64,000 nt of DNA from Rudaea cellulosilytica DSM 22992 (GTDB lineage Bacteria; Pseudomonadota; Gammaproteobacteria; Xanthomonadales; Rhodanobacteraceae). A program made the translations under genes and the position numbers. Positions 10,556 to 19,366 of this stretch are shown here, piece after piece. How positions within the stretch are numbered: the first letter of the stretch is position 1; each line of letters starts with the position of its first letter. The stretch covers positions 124,001 through 188,000 of the forward strand of contig NZ_KB899242.1 in the NCBI RefSeq assembly GCF_000378125.1, read 5' to 3'. The notes beneath the pieces are model-generated. The model ran no database searches. It was not told the origin of the DNA and worked only from the letters and a program-made list of their open reading frames with translations.

Positions 10556-11242
10556 TCAGCCTCGACGGAGCCGCGCGGCAAAGTCCGCGATCGCCTGTGC
10601 CAATCCGACGAGTACCTGCGCGCCGCTGCTGCCGCTGGATTTGCGCACATGGAACGCGTGGTCGGCGTCGTCGAACCACTTGAGTTCGGCGCGCGCACCG
10701 AGCTTGTCCACCACCGCGGCCATGAAGCGGCTATCGGCGAGTTCATCGCGCGTGCCTTGCAGGAACAGCATCGGCACGCGGATTCCGAACAGGTGCTCGG
10801 CGCGCTCTTTCGAAGACTTCTTTGGCGGATGCAGTGGAAAGCCGACGAAGGCAAGGCCGGCGACATGCGGCAACGGCTCCAGGGCCTGCGCCTGTGAGGT
10901 CATGCGCCCGCCGAATGACTTGCCGCCGGCGATCAGCGCAAGTTCCGGTGCGAGGTCGGTGGCAGCGATGACCGCCGCGCGCACGGTCGCATGCGCCAGC
11001 TTCGGCGAATCGGGGCGTCCGCCTCCCTTCTCCATGTAAGGAAACTGATAACGCAAGGTCGCGATACCGCATAGCGAAAGCTCCGCGGCAAGTGCGGCCA
11101 TGAACGGATGCGTCATGCCCGCACCTGCGCCGTGCGCGAATACATAGCACGCCCGTGAGTCGACCGGCGTCTGAAACAGCGCCGATACGCGATTGTCTGC
11201 GTCGACCGCAATCGTCAATGCACGAGCCGCAGTCTCCGTCAT
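10556..11242 (-). CDS. Alpha/beta-hydrolase of the KANL3/Tex30 (dienelactone hydrolase-like) type
   Basis: The 228-residue product has YVFAHGAGAGMTHPFMAAL near residue 30, the nucleophile elbow GGKSFGGRM (Ser as nucleophile), FVGFPLHPP and LFLQGTRDELAD with the acid residue, and a late His in DDADHAFHV. This matches the KANL3/Tex30 alpha/beta-hydrolase group common in bacteria, whose substrate is unknown. The ATG at 11242 lies inside the stop region of the DUF72 gene (ATGA overlap 11239-11242), so the two are translationally coupled. The frame continues upstream to 11350, but that part is the shadow of the DUF72 gene. Confidence 0.85.
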   Translation of the reverse strand: MTETAARALTIAVDADNRVSALFQTPVDSRACYVFAHGAGAGMTHPFMAALAAELSLCGIATLRYQFPYMEKGGGRPDSPKLAHATVRAAVIAATDLAPELALIAGGKSFGGRMTSQAQALEPLPHVAGLAFVGFPLHPPKKSSKERAEHLFGIRVPMLFLQGTRDELADSRFMAAVVDKLGARAELKWFDDADHAFHVRKSSGSSGAQVLVGLAQAIADFAARLRRG

Positions 11243-11946
11243 CGCTGCGCATACTCCTGCAACTTGAGCGAGTACGGCGGCGCGGTCGGCTCGTGCATGA
11301 AATAGACGAAAACTTCGCTCCATCCGGTCGCAAGCAGACGATCGGCCCAACGCTTGAGATCGTCGTCGGAATATTCTTCGAGACGCAGCCGCACATAACC
11401 CCAGGAGGCGGTTTCGACCAACGGCGGAGGCTCGTTGTCCTCGCGCTCGGACAACACCAGAGCCGCGCCGGCGCCGCGCAGCGCCGCGTAGACTTCTTCG
11501 CAGAACCAGCTCGACGAGCGGAATTCGAACGCCGCACGATGATCCTTCGGCAGCGCACCGAGGAAATCGGTGAGGCGCGGCAGATCCTTTTTCAGATACG
11601 GCGGCAGCTGAAACAACACGGCGCCGCGCTTCGCGCCGAGCACGGCCAGATTCTTGTAGAGGTATTCAACCGAATCCTTGGCCTCATCGGTTTTGAGTTT
11701 GGCGTCATGTGTGATGCGCTTCGAGGCCTTGATCGTGAAGCGAAAATGCTCAGGGGTCGCGTTCGCCCAGTTCTCCAGCACGGAAACTTTGGGCATCTGG
11801 TAGAAAGTGTTGTTAATCTCGACCGTGGCGAGGCGCTCGGCATACCAGGCCAGCATCGCGTCGGGTTTCATTTTTTCCGGGTAGAAATTGCCGCACCATT
11901 CCTTGTACGAATAGCCGCTCGCGCCGACCCAAACCTTCGTCGCCAT
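11239..11946 (-). CDS. DUF72 (YecE-like) protein
   Basis: A 235-residue protein of the DUF72 family, a TIM-barrel fold of unknown activity. Diagnostic are the start [19 protein letters not shown], the [11 protein letters not shown] segment, [17 protein letters not shown] and the C-terminal VYFMHEP. A GGAGATGAG ribosome binding site precedes the ATG. It is first of a two-gene unit with the hydrolase and diverges from ligD with only 14 bases between the two start codons, so each promoter must lie partly within the other gene. DUF72 genes occur near repair and iron-sulphur genes in some genomes, but no role in end joining is shown. Confidence 0.9.
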   Translation of the reverse strand: MATKVWVGASGYSYKEWCGNFYPEKMKPDAMLAWYAERLATVEINNTFYQMPKVSVLENWANATPEHFRFTIKASKRITHDAKLKTDEAKDSVEYLYKNLAVLGAKRGAVLFQLPPYLKKDLPRLTDFLGALPKDHRAAFEFRSSSWFCEEVYAALRGAGAALVLSEREDNEPPPLVETASWGYVRLRLEEYSDDDLKRWADRLLATGWSEVFVYFMHEPTAPPYSLKLQEYAQR

Positions 11947-11960
11947 TTCTCATCTCCACA

Positions 11961-14684
11961 ATGGCCAAAACGAAACTCAGCGAATATTCTGCCAAACGGG
12001 CCTTCGATACCACCCCCGAACCGGCGCCCGCGGTGGTCGAGCGCAGCGGTCCGCTGTTGTTCGTCGTGCAGCAGCATTCGGCGCGGCAGCTGCACTACGA
12101 TCTGCGCCTGGAATGCGACGGCGTGCTCAAGTCATGGGCAGTACCCAAAGGCCCTTCGCTGGACCGCAGCGAAAAACGCCTGGCCGTACTGGTCGAAGAC
12201 CATCCGTTCGACTACGCCTCGTTCGAGGGCGTGATCCCGCCAAAACAATACGGCGCGGGCGAAGTGATCGTCTGGGACTGCGGCGTCTATTCGCCCGACG
12301 AGGACGCACGCGGCCACCGCGGCGAAACGTTTTTCCATGATCGCGCCGAGGCCGAGCGCCGCGTGCGTGCGGGCCTGGAAAACGGCAAGCTGAGTTTCCT
12401 GTTGCGTGGATCGAAGCTGAAAGGTTCCTTCGCGCTCGTGCGCACGAAGGAAACGAAGCTCTGGCTTCTGATCAAGCATCAGGATCGCTTTGCGACGAGC
12501 GGCGAGGCCGCGCTGCACGATCGCTCGACCCTGTCAGGCGCTTCGGTAACTCAACTCAAATTCCTTCCCGTGCAGCGGATGCCGGCCGAGCGCCTGGTGC
12601 CGCAGGGCAAACTCACAGCGATGCCGGACAAGCTGCAGCCGATGCAGGCCGAGATCGGCTCCGCTGCATTCAATGACGCACGTTGGAGCTGGGAGCCAAA
12701 GCTCGATGGCTATCGCCTGCTCGCCTTTGTCGATCACGGCGGCGTGCGGCTGAAGTCGCGCAACGGCCTGGATTACGCGGCGACGTTTCCACGTCTCGTC
12801 GCGGAACTCAGGGAGCAACAGGTCGACGGCTTGATCCTCGACGGCGAGATCGTCGCATTCGACGCTGCGGGCAAGCCCTCGTTCAACGTGCTGCAAAACC
12901 GTACGCTGCTGAAGACCGAGCGCGAAATCACCGCGGCCGATCGCTCGACCGCGGTGATCTTCTATGCATTCGATCTGCTCTACTTCGCCGGCGTCGACCT
13001 GCGCAAATTTCCGCAACGCGAACGCCGCCGTTATCTCGAACAATGTCTGCTGCCCTCGCCGCTCGTGCAACTCGTGCACACCGCAGACGATGGCGAGGAA
13101 CTGTTCGAAGCCGCAGTCGCGAGCGGCTTCGAGGGCGTGATCGGCAAGCGCAAAGACAGCCCGTACAAATCGGGTGAACGTTCGCCACTGTGGATCAAGG
13201 TCAAGCCGACGCAGACGGCCGATTTCGTCGTCGGCGGTTACACGCGCGGCAAAGGCGCGCGCGCCGCACTCGGCGCGCTGCTGCTCGGTTATTGGCAGGG
13301 CAAGAAACTGCATTATGCCTCGCACGTAGGCTCAGGCTTCGACGACAAGTCGCTGGCGCTCCTGCTGCGCAAGCTCGAACCGTTGCGGCGCAAGACCTGC
13401 CCATTCGTCGAGACGCCCGAGGTCAACGGTCCCGTGATCTGGGTCGATCCGGAGCTCGTTGTCGAAGTGGAATTCCAACGCTGGACCGAGGACGCATCGT
13501 TGCGCGCGCCGATCTTCCTGCGTCTGCGCGACGATCTCGATGCGAAGAAGATTCGACGCGTCGAGCCCAGTGCGGCGAAGAAGTCCAAGCGCGCCAGCGA
13601 TGAAGGCAATGCGGCCGATGCTCTGCTTGTCCAGCTCGACAACAAAAGGAACGCTTTCGAACTCGCCGTCGGCAGCGACCGTATTCGCCTGACTCATCTC
13701 GACAAGGTGTATTGGCCCGCCGATCCGGCGCTGCACCAGCCGGCGATCACCAAGCGCGAACTGCTGCGCTATCTCGCCCAGGTCGCACCTTACATGCTGC
13801 CGCATCTCGCCGACCGCCCGCTGACGATGATCCGCATGCCCGACGGCATCGCCAAGCAGCGTTTTTTCCAGAAACACTGGGAGCAGGAGAAACCGGATTT
13901 CGTCGAGACGATTACCGTGTTCTCAAGCAGCAAGGACGAGAATCACGACTACCTGCTCTGCAACAACTTGCCCACCCTGCTCTGGCTTGCCCAGTCGGGC
14001 ACGCTCGAGTTCCACGTTTGGCATTCGCGCGCCAAGCCGGGCGTCGACGCACCCAAAGCGGGCACCGACTATGGGTCGTCGCTGCAATCGCTTGAGGCGT
14101 CGATCCTCAACTACCCCGACTACGTCGTGTTCGATATCGACCCGTACATTTACTCGGGCAAGGAGAAACCGGGCGACGAACCCGAACTGAACCTCATCGC
14201 GTTTGAAAAAGGCAAAGAGGTTGCGTTCTGGCTGCGCGAGCTGCTCGCAAGCATGTCGCTCGAAGCGATCGTGAAGACTTCGGGCAAGACCGGGCTGCAC
14301 GTGTTCGTGCCGATCAAGCGCACGCTCGACTTCGACGCCGCGCGCACGGTGTCGGAAATGGTCGGTCGACACCTGATGCGCGCGCATCCGAAGGTCATTA
14401 CCATGGAATGGAGCATCCCCAAACGCACCGGCAAGATCTTCATGGACTACAACATGAACGTGCGCGGCAAAACCCTCAACAGCGCCTATTCGCCGCGCGG
14501 CGTGGCCGGCGCGCCGGTGTCGATGCCGCTGACCTGGGACGAGCTCGCCAACGCCCATCCGCTCGACTTTCGCCTGACGAATGTGGTAGAAAAGCTCAAT
14601 AAAACCGCAGATCGTTGGCGCAACGCCTTAAAAGATAAACAGAATCTGCAGGCGGCGCTGGCTAAAAAACAGGCGAAGAGTTGA
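11961..14684 (+). CDS. ligD: Non-homologous end-joining DNA ligase LigD (PE-LIG-POL)
   Basis: A 907-residue three-domain enzyme for bacterial NHEJ. Residues about 20-190 are the 3'-phosphoesterase domain with [15 protein letters not shown] (His39, His45, Asp47). Residues about 220-540 are the ATP-dependent ligase with the adenylation motif KLDG (Lys247) and downstream DGEIVAFD and [12 protein letters not shown] motifs. Residues about 590-900 are the primase-type polymerase with the metal-binding DIDP (Asp725, Asp727). The domain order is that of Pseudomonas LigD. No Shine-Dalgarno is visible before the ATG, so it may be weakly translated or leaderless. ku follows after 16 bases. Confidence 0.97.
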   Translation: MAKTKLSEYSAKRAFDTTPEPAPAVVERSGPLLFVVQQHSARQLHYDLRLECDGVLKSWAVPKGPSLDRSEKRLAVLVEDHPFDYASFEGVIPPKQYGAGEVIVWDCGVYSPDEDARGHRGETFFHDRAEAERRVRAGLENGKLSFLLRGSKLKGSFALVRTKETKLWLLIKHQDRFATSGEAALHDRSTLSGASVTQLKFLPVQRMPAERLVPQGKLTAMPDKLQPMQAEIGSAAFNDARWSWEPKLDGYRLLAFVDHGGVRLKSRNGLDYAATFPRLVAELREQQVDGLILDGEIVAFDAAGKPSFNVLQNRTLLKTEREITAADRSTAVIFYAFDLLYFAGVDLRKFPQRERRRYLEQCLLPSPLVQLVHTADDGEELFEAAVASGFEGVIGKRKDSPYKSGERSPLWIKVKPTQTADFVVGGYTRGKGARAALGALLLGYWQGKKLHYASHVGSGFDDKSLALLLRKLEPLRRKTCPFVETPEVNGPVIWVDPELVVEVEFQRWTEDASLRAPIFLRLRDDLDAKKIRRVEPSAAKKSKRASDEGNAADALLVQLDNKRNAFELAVGSDRIRLTHLDKVYWPADPALHQPAITKRELLRYLAQVAPYMLPHLADRPLTMIRMPDGIAKQRFFQKHWEQEKPDFVETITVFSSSKDENHDYLLCNNLPTLLWLAQSGTLEFHVWHSRAKPGVDAPKAGTDYGSSLQSLEASILNYPDYVVFDIDPYIYSGKEKPGDEPELNLIAFEKGKEVAFWLRELLASMSLEAIVKTSGKTGLHVFVPIKRTLDFDAARTVSEMVGRHLMRAHPKVITMEWSIPKRTGKIFMDYNMNVRGKTLNSAYSPRGVAGAPVSMPLTWDELANAHPLDFRLTNVVEKLNKTADRWRNALKDKQNLQAALAKKQAKS

Positions 14685-14700
14685 ACCTCGGAGGCACATC

Positions 14701-15579
14701 ATGGGCGCTCGTTCGATAGGCAGTCTGACCATCTCCTTCGGTCTCGTGGCCATTCCCGTCAAGTTGTACTCGGCGACCGAAGCTTCGCGCACGATCTCGT
14801 TCAATCTGCTGCACAAGGATTGTGGCTCGCGCCTGCGCCAGCAGTATTTCTGCGCAAAAGAAGACGTACCTGTTGCGCGCGAGGACATGGTCAAAGGCTA
14901 TGAATTCGCCAAGGATCAGTACGTGATGTTCACCCCGGAGGAAATGAAGGCGCTCGAGGAAGTCGGCACGCACGCCGCCGATATCAGCGAATTCGTGCCG
15001 ATCGCCGCGGTTGATCCGGTCTACTTCGACAAGGCCTATTATCTCGCGCCCGACAAGGGCGGAGCCAAGCCGTATGCGCTGTTCGCCAAGGCGCTGCGCG
15101 AGTCCAAGCGCTGTGCGCTCGGCCGCTGGGCGACGCGCGGCAAGCAGTACATCGTCATGGTCCGTCCGGTCGAAGACGGCCTCGTCATGCAGCAGTTGCT
15201 CTATTCGGACGAGGTGCGCTCGATCAAGGACATCGACATTCCGGCGACCGACGTGCGCGACGGCGAGCTGAAACTGGCCAAGCAACTGATCGAGCAACAG
15301 TCCAGCGACCGCTTCAACCCTGCCGAGTACACCGACGACGTACGCGTGCGCATCGAAGCGGCGATCCAGAAGAAAGTCGAGGGCCAGGAAATCACCGTTG
15401 CCGACGCCCCCGAAGGCGGCGCCCAGGTAATCGATCTCATGGAAGCACTGCGCGCAAGCCTGGAAAAGAAAGGCGGTACGCCAAAGGCCGCGGACGAGAG
15501 CAAAGCACGCAAGCCGGCCAAGCGCGCGGAACGCGCCGAGCCGGCCGCAGCCGCCCCGCGCAAGAACGCGAAGAAGTAG
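14701..15579 (+). CDS. ku: Ku protein, NHEJ end-binding factor
   Basis: The homodimeric Ku ring binds double-strand break ends and recruits LigD. The 292-residue product starts MGARSIGSLTISFGLV and carries ISFNLLHKDCGSRL, GYEFAKDQYVMFTPEE and YYLAPDKGGAKPYALF, all Ku core features. The last 40 residues are Lys/Ala/Arg-rich, like the basic C-terminal extensions of bacterial Ku that modulate DNA threading. A strong GGAGG site precedes the ATG. Operon with ligD (16-base gap). The pairing of Ku with a three-domain LigD is the complete minimal NHEJ set. Confidence 0.97.
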   Translation: MGARSIGSLTISFGLVAIPVKLYSATEASRTISFNLLHKDCGSRLRQQYFCAKEDVPVAREDMVKGYEFAKDQYVMFTPEEMKALEEVGTHAADISEFVPIAAVDPVYFDKAYYLAPDKGGAKPYALFAKALRESKRCALGRWATRGKQYIVMVRPVEDGLVMQQLLYSDEVRSIKDIDIPATDVRDGELKLAKQLIEQQSSDRFNPAEYTDDVRVRIEAAIQKKVEGQEITVADAPEGGAQVIDLMEALRASLEKKGGTPKAADESKARKPAKRAERAEPAAAAPRKNAKK

Positions 15580-15713
15580 TTGCCCTGCCGATCTCTCCCT
15601 CCGGGGAAGAGCCTGCTTTCAAGTGCTTCCGAGCGGGTGCATAGCAACGTGCAAGTCGCTTCGCTCCCGTCGCGCTGCGCGCGCAGACCTTCGCCTGTGC
15701 GAAATGTGAATTC

Positions 15714-16535
15714 ATGTCCATCAAGGAAACCCCCAACGAATACGGTGTCGGCGACGTTGAAAAGTTGCTGGGCATCACGCGCAGCACCATACGCGTACTC
15801 ATCGACGCCGGATTTGTCGCGCCAGCGCGTGGCGCGCGCGGGGCACTGCGCTTTTCGTTCCAGGACTTGATCCTGCTGCGCACCGCGCAGGCGCTGTCCG
15901 TAGCCCAAATCTCCAACCGCCGCATCGCCAAGTCGTTGCGCGAGCTGCGCAAGCAATTACCGGAGTCGATGCCGCTTTCCGGCCTGCGCATCGCCGCCGA
16001 AGCCGACCGCGTCGTCGTACGCGAGGGCAAGGCCCGCTGGCAGGCCGATTCGGGCCAGTATCTGCTCGCTTTCGACGGTCAACCCGAGGCGGGTAAGCTC
16101 GCCGTGATCGAGCGACAACCACTGCGGCGTGACGACGAAGATTGGTTCGAACGTGCCCTGAAACTCGAAAGCGAAAACGTCGATGCCGCGATCGAAGCCT
16201 ACGAGCGCGCAATCGAAGCCGAGCCGGATCGCATCGAGGCAGCGCTCAATCTCGGGCGCCTGCTGCACGAGCACGGCCGCCTGGCACAAGCACAGCGCGT
16301 CTATCGCGAGGCGATCAAGCAGCGGGGTAGCGATGCGCTGCTCTGGTTCAACCTCGCGGTATTGCTCGAAGACCGCGGGCGCCGCGCCGACGCGATCAGC
16401 GCCTACAACGCCGCGCTGCGCCGCGATCCGCAGATGGCCGACGCGCACTACAACCTTTCCTTGCTGCACGATCACGCCGGCAGGAAACGCGAAGCGTTGC
16501 GGCACATGGCGCAGTATCGGCGACTGCTGAAATAG
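15714..16535 (+). CDS. MerR-type HTH protein with C-terminal TPR repeats
   Basis: A 273-residue fusion. Residues about 8-80 are a MerR-like winged helix (YGVGDVEKLLGITRSTIRVL, then RFSFQDLILLRTAQAL), although the family's usual C-terminal coiled coil is missing. After a linker, residues about 145-270 contain three or more tetratricopeptide units (AAIEAYERAIEAEPDRIEAA, NLGRLLHEHGRLAQAQRVYR, NLSLLHDHAGRKREAL). It lies 134 bases after ku on the same strand. A link to regulation of the NHEJ genes is plausible from position only. There are no cysteine clusters, so metal sensing of the classic MerR kind is unlikely. Confidence 0.82.
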   Translation: MSIKETPNEYGVGDVEKLLGITRSTIRVLIDAGFVAPARGARGALRFSFQDLILLRTAQALSVAQISNRRIAKSLRELRKQLPESMPLSGLRIAAEADRVVVREGKARWQADSGQYLLAFDGQPEAGKLAVIERQPLRRDDEDWFERALKLESENVDAAIEAYERAIEAEPDRIEAALNLGRLLHEHGRLAQAQRVYREAIKQRGSDALLWFNLAVLLEDRGRRADAISAYNAALRRDPQMADAHYNLSLLHDHAGRKREALRHMAQYRRLLK

Positions 16536-16625
16536 CCGCGTCCGACAGGACAACGAGTGTTGCCGCGTTGTGCCGACCCGATCGAAGCCACGCCGCAAGC
16601 GATTCCTCGTACCAAGCGCCTGGGC

Positions 16626-16654
16626 TTTGCGCAAAACAAATTTACCGCTATAAT
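16626..16654 (+). promoter_or_regulatory. Probable promoter of the tRNA-Ala/tRNA-Glu unit
   Basis: A perfect TATAAT at 16649-16654 lies 17 bases after a weak -35 hexamer TTTGCG (16626-16631). It is followed by the GC-rich stretch GCGGCTCCC, typical of stringently controlled stable-RNA promoters. The predicted start near 16661 leaves a leader of about 95 bases before tRNA-Ala. Confidence 0.7.
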
Positions 16655-16755
16655 TTGCGGCTCCCTGAATCGGCATAGCCGTAAGGGGTAGCCGGGCGAA
16701 TCTTCAATCCGCCCGGTCTCGCGGAATCCCTGGCCTTTCCGCGGGCGAATCAAGT

Positions 16756-16831
16756 GGGGCTATAGCTCAGCTGGGAGAGCGCCACAATGGCATTGTGGAG
16801 GTCATCGGTTCGATCCCGATTAGCTCCACCA
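16756..16831 (+). tRNA. tRNA-Ala (anticodon GGC)
   Basis: 76 bases fold as a cloverleaf: acceptor GGGGCTA pairing with TAGCTCC, D-arm GCTC/GAGC, anticodon stem CCACA/TGTGG with loop ATGGCAT (anticodon GGC), and T-arm with GGTTCGATC. CCA is encoded. It reads the GCC and GCT alanine codons. Confidence 0.97.
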
Positions 16832-16880
16832 CTTGATCTTCGAAATTAGGGTTTGCATGCAAACCCACGGTTTTCTCGGC

Positions 16881-16956
16881 GTCCCCATCGTCTAGAGGCC
16901 CAGGACATCGCCCTTTCACGGCGGTAACGGGGGTTCGAATCCCCCTGGGGACGCCA
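16881..16956 (+). tRNA. tRNA-Glu (anticodon TTC)
   Basis: 76 bases with acceptor GTCCCCA pairing with TGGGGAC, anticodon loop CTTTCAC (anticodon TTC), T-loop TTCGAAT and encoded CCA. The sequence is very close to the enterobacterial tRNA-Glu. It lies 49 bases after tRNA-Ala and shares its promoter and the terminator at 16991. Confidence 0.98.
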
Positions 16957-16990
16957 ATTCAAATTACTTAGATATACCGCAACATCATTG

Positions 16991-17015
16991 AAACCGCGCC
17001 ACGGCGCGGTTTTTT
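16991..17015 (+). terminator. Intrinsic terminator of the tRNA unit
   Basis: AAACCGCGCC, a two-base loop and GGCGCGGTTT form a perfect 10-bp stem extended by further T residues to 17015. It lies 35 bases after tRNA-Glu. Confidence 0.9.
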
Positions 17016-17135
17016 CTTGCCCCTTGGCAACAGGGGACCCCTCCGCATCTTCAGCCGCCGCTGTATTCGCGCCGCGTTCCCCGACATCCATCACCGTCAC
17101 GGCCGTTGATTCGGCGACTTGATTGCGGGAGCTGT

Positions 17136-18155
17136 CTAGGTTTTCGGCGCCATGATCCTCAGCACCGGCTTGCCGTCGAGATTTTTTAGCGGGAAATACA
17201 CGCGATGCGTCGCCGGGTCGACGGCAACGACATGTGCGTTGGGTCCGAGCAGGGCTTCACCGACTTTCGCGGTCTTGTCGCCGGCGGTCGAGAGCACCGT
17301 CACGATTCCAGCCTCGCCCGCAACATAGAGCAGGCGCCGATCGGAATCCGAAGCGAGCACGTCCGGGTCTTCACCCACCTCGAAAGTTTCGACAACGCGT
17401 CTGGTTTCGAGATCGAGCACGAGCAGCTTGGCATTGCCCTCACAGGCAATATAGGCACGTCGCGATGAGGAATCGATGAGCAGGCCATGGTTGCCTTTGG
17501 CACCCGGCAGATCGATGCGGGCCACCACGCGATCCGTCGTCGGATCGATTTCCGCCAGTTGGCCGCGCGTCTGCACGTTGGCGAAGATATGTTTCGATCG
17601 GGAGTCATACTGAGTATTGCCGACTTCGCCGCCGAGTGGAATCGTGGCAATGCGCGTATTGGTCTTTACGTCGATGACGGTATCGGCGTCTCCGTGCTCA
17701 TCCGAAACATAGAGCTTGTGAACTTCCGAGGCATAAGCCATTCCGTCGGGATAGACGCCACCAGGGATGTGCGCCTCGACCCGGAATGTCGTCTCGTCGA
17801 TCACCATGACTTCGTTGCTGCCGGTCGCCGAAGCGTAGACCTTGCCCAACTCGGAAACCGCCAGAACGCCGTGCACCTGGCTGACAGCCGGAATACGAGT
17901 GATGACACTTTGCTTCTGCGTATCGAAGACCAACACTTCGCTGGCACCTAGGTGCGCGATGAACAACAAATGTCGGTCTGCGTCGTAGCTTTCGTAGTCA
18001 AAACGCGAGGTGTCGCCCGGCAGCGGCATATCCGCAACCGCAACGAGCGGCAACTTGCCAGCGCCTTCCGCGGCGAAGCCAGCGCTCGCTGTGAGGTAGA
18101 GCATGGCTCCAGCAAAGAAACGACGTTTGGAGTGGCGGATCATCAGATTCGGCAT
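17136..18155 (-). CDS. Exported YncE-like beta-propeller protein
   Basis: A 339-residue protein with an N-terminal signal peptide (basic MIRHSKRRFF then a hydrophobic core ending near GFAAEG) and repeating YVTN/NHL-type blades: HLLFIAHLGASEVLVFDT, GKVYASATGSNEVMVIDE, HKLYVSDEHGDADTVIDV, RRAYIACEGNAKLLVLDL, RLLYVAGEAGIVTVLS. It is probably a seven-bladed periplasmic propeller, a fold that usually binds proteins or ligands; no enzyme motif is visible. It is the last gene of the DUF1259-chrA unit, 17 bases after chrA. The frame runs upstream through chrA; I start at 18155 because the signal peptide follows. An in-frame ATG at 18143 is an alternative. Confidence 0.85.
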   Translation of the reverse strand: MPNLMIRHSKRRFFAGAMLYLTASAGFAAEGAGKLPLVAVADMPLPGDTSRFDYESYDADRHLLFIAHLGASEVLVFDTQKQSVITRIPAVSQVHGVLAVSELGKVYASATGSNEVMVIDETTFRVEAHIPGGVYPDGMAYASEVHKLYVSDEHGDADTVIDVKTNTRIATIPLGGEVGNTQYDSRSKHIFANVQTRGQLAEIDPTTDRVVARIDLPGAKGNHGLLIDSSSRRAYIACEGNAKLLVLDLETRRVVETFEVGEDPDVLASDSDRRLLYVAGEAGIVTVLSTAGDKTAKVGEALLGPNAHVVAVDPATHRVYFPLKNLDGKPVLRIMAPKT

Positions 18156-18172
18156 GGATGCGCTCCGCAAAA

Positions 18173-19366
18173 TCACATCACGAAAACGCGGGCAAGACCG
18201 AGCAGCCCGCCACCCAGCACGACCACGACGACGTTGAGGCGCCATTTCCAGAAGGTGAGCAACGCGAACGCGAACAAGCCGAGCACGATCGTCAACACGT
18301 CGAGAGCGCCGTGCGGCATGAAGGCCGCCTGTGCAAGCGGAATCGAAATCGAGAACATCAGCCCGACCACGCCGCAGGTGACGCCTTTCAGGAATTGCTT
18401 CGCGCCGGGCTGAGTGGTCAGCCAATCCATCCAGCGTGCCGCGCCGAGCACGCAGACAAACGACGGCAGAAACAACCAGAACGTCGCCAACGAGGCGCCC
18501 GCCCACGGCGCGTCGACTCCCGCACCGGCGAGATAGCCGACGAATGTGCCGATCGAGATCAGCGGGCCCGGCGTCGTTTCGCCCAACGCCAAGGCATCGA
18601 TCATCTGCGCGTCGGAAATCCACGCGTGATCGATTACTGCGCCCTGGCGGATGTACGGCAGCACCGCATAAGCACCACCAAACGAGAACAGCCCGATTTT
18701 GAGAAAGAACCAGGAAATCTCGGCAAGGCGTGCGCTCGCATCGGCGGCCTCGCTGCGTGTCGGCAACAGCCACAAAGCGAACGCAGCGGCGCTACCGGAC
18801 AACGCGGTGCGATGCATCCACAAGACGTAGGCGATGCCGCATCCGAGCAGCACGCCGATGAAAGGGAGCCGCGCCAGATAGAATGCGGCGAATGCCGCGA
18901 GCGCAAGCGCCACCGAAACCGCGTCTTTCAACGTGGCTCGCGCAATGCGCACCAACGCAGCGAGCAACAAGGCCAACGCCACCGGTCGAAATCCCCACAA
19001 TACGCCGAGCACCTCCGATGTCGTGCCGAAGCGGACATAGATCCAGGCGAGCGCGGTGAGCGTCAGATAACCTGGCAGGATGAACAGCACACCGGCGATC
19101 AATCCCGCGAAGTATCCCCTTCGCTTGTAGCCGAGATAAATCGCCAACTGCAGCGCTTCCGGTCCAGGCAGGATGTGACAGAAATTCAGCGCGCGCAGGA
19201 ATTCCTCTTCGGTCAACCAGCGGCGTCGTTCGACCACGTCTAGATGCATCAAGCCGATTTGCCCCACTGGGCCGCCGAAAGCGAGCCAGCCGAGCTTGAG
19301 AAAATAGCTGAAGACCTCACCCAGGCTCGACTTGTTCACATCACCGCTCGCCTGAGCCTCGCTCAC
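18173..19366 (-). CDS. chrA: Chromate transporter ChrA (two-domain CHR family)
   Basis: A 397-residue membrane protein of the long CHR family, which exports chromate. The two homologous halves are visible: the N-terminal FLKLGWLAFGGPVGQIGLMH with LPGPEALQLAIYLGY, and the C-terminal FLKIGLFSFGGAYAVLPYI with LGETTPGPLISIGTFVGY. Each half has about five or six hydrophobic segments. The chosen GTG at 19366 overlaps the stop of the DUF1259 gene (GTGA, 19363-19366), which points to coupled translation. Substrate specificity is inferred from the family. No chrB or chrR regulator is adjacent. Confidence 0.93.
   Translation of the reverse strand: MSEAQASGDVNKSSLGEVFSYFLKLGWLAFGGPVGQIGLMHLDVVERRRWLTEEEFLRALNFCHILPGPEALQLAIYLGYKRRGYFAGLIAGVLFILPGYLTLTALAWIYVRFGTTSEVLGVLWGFRPVALALLLAALVRIARATLKDAVSVALALAAFAAFYLARLPFIGVLLGCGIAYVLWMHRTALSGSAAAFALWLLPTRSEAADASARLAEISWFFLKIGLFSFGGAYAVLPYIRQGAVIDHAWISDAQMIDALALGETTPGPLISIGTFVGYLAGAGVDAPWAGASLATFWLFLPSFVCVLGAARWMDWLTTQPGAKQFLKGVTCGVVGLMFSISIPLAQAAFMPHGALDVLTIVLGLFAFALLTFWKWRLNVVVVVLGGGLLGLARVFVM

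Noticed and set aside
16846-17100. Open frame on the reverse strand across tRNA-Glu
   Set aside because: Its centre is the antisense of the tRNA-Glu gene, including the well-known spurious peptide RPQGDSNPRYRRERAMSW; the tRNA explains the sequence.
18158-19243. 361-codon forward frame over chrA
   Set aside because: Antisense to transmembrane coding sequence; highly polar Arg/Glu/Gln repeats with no family.
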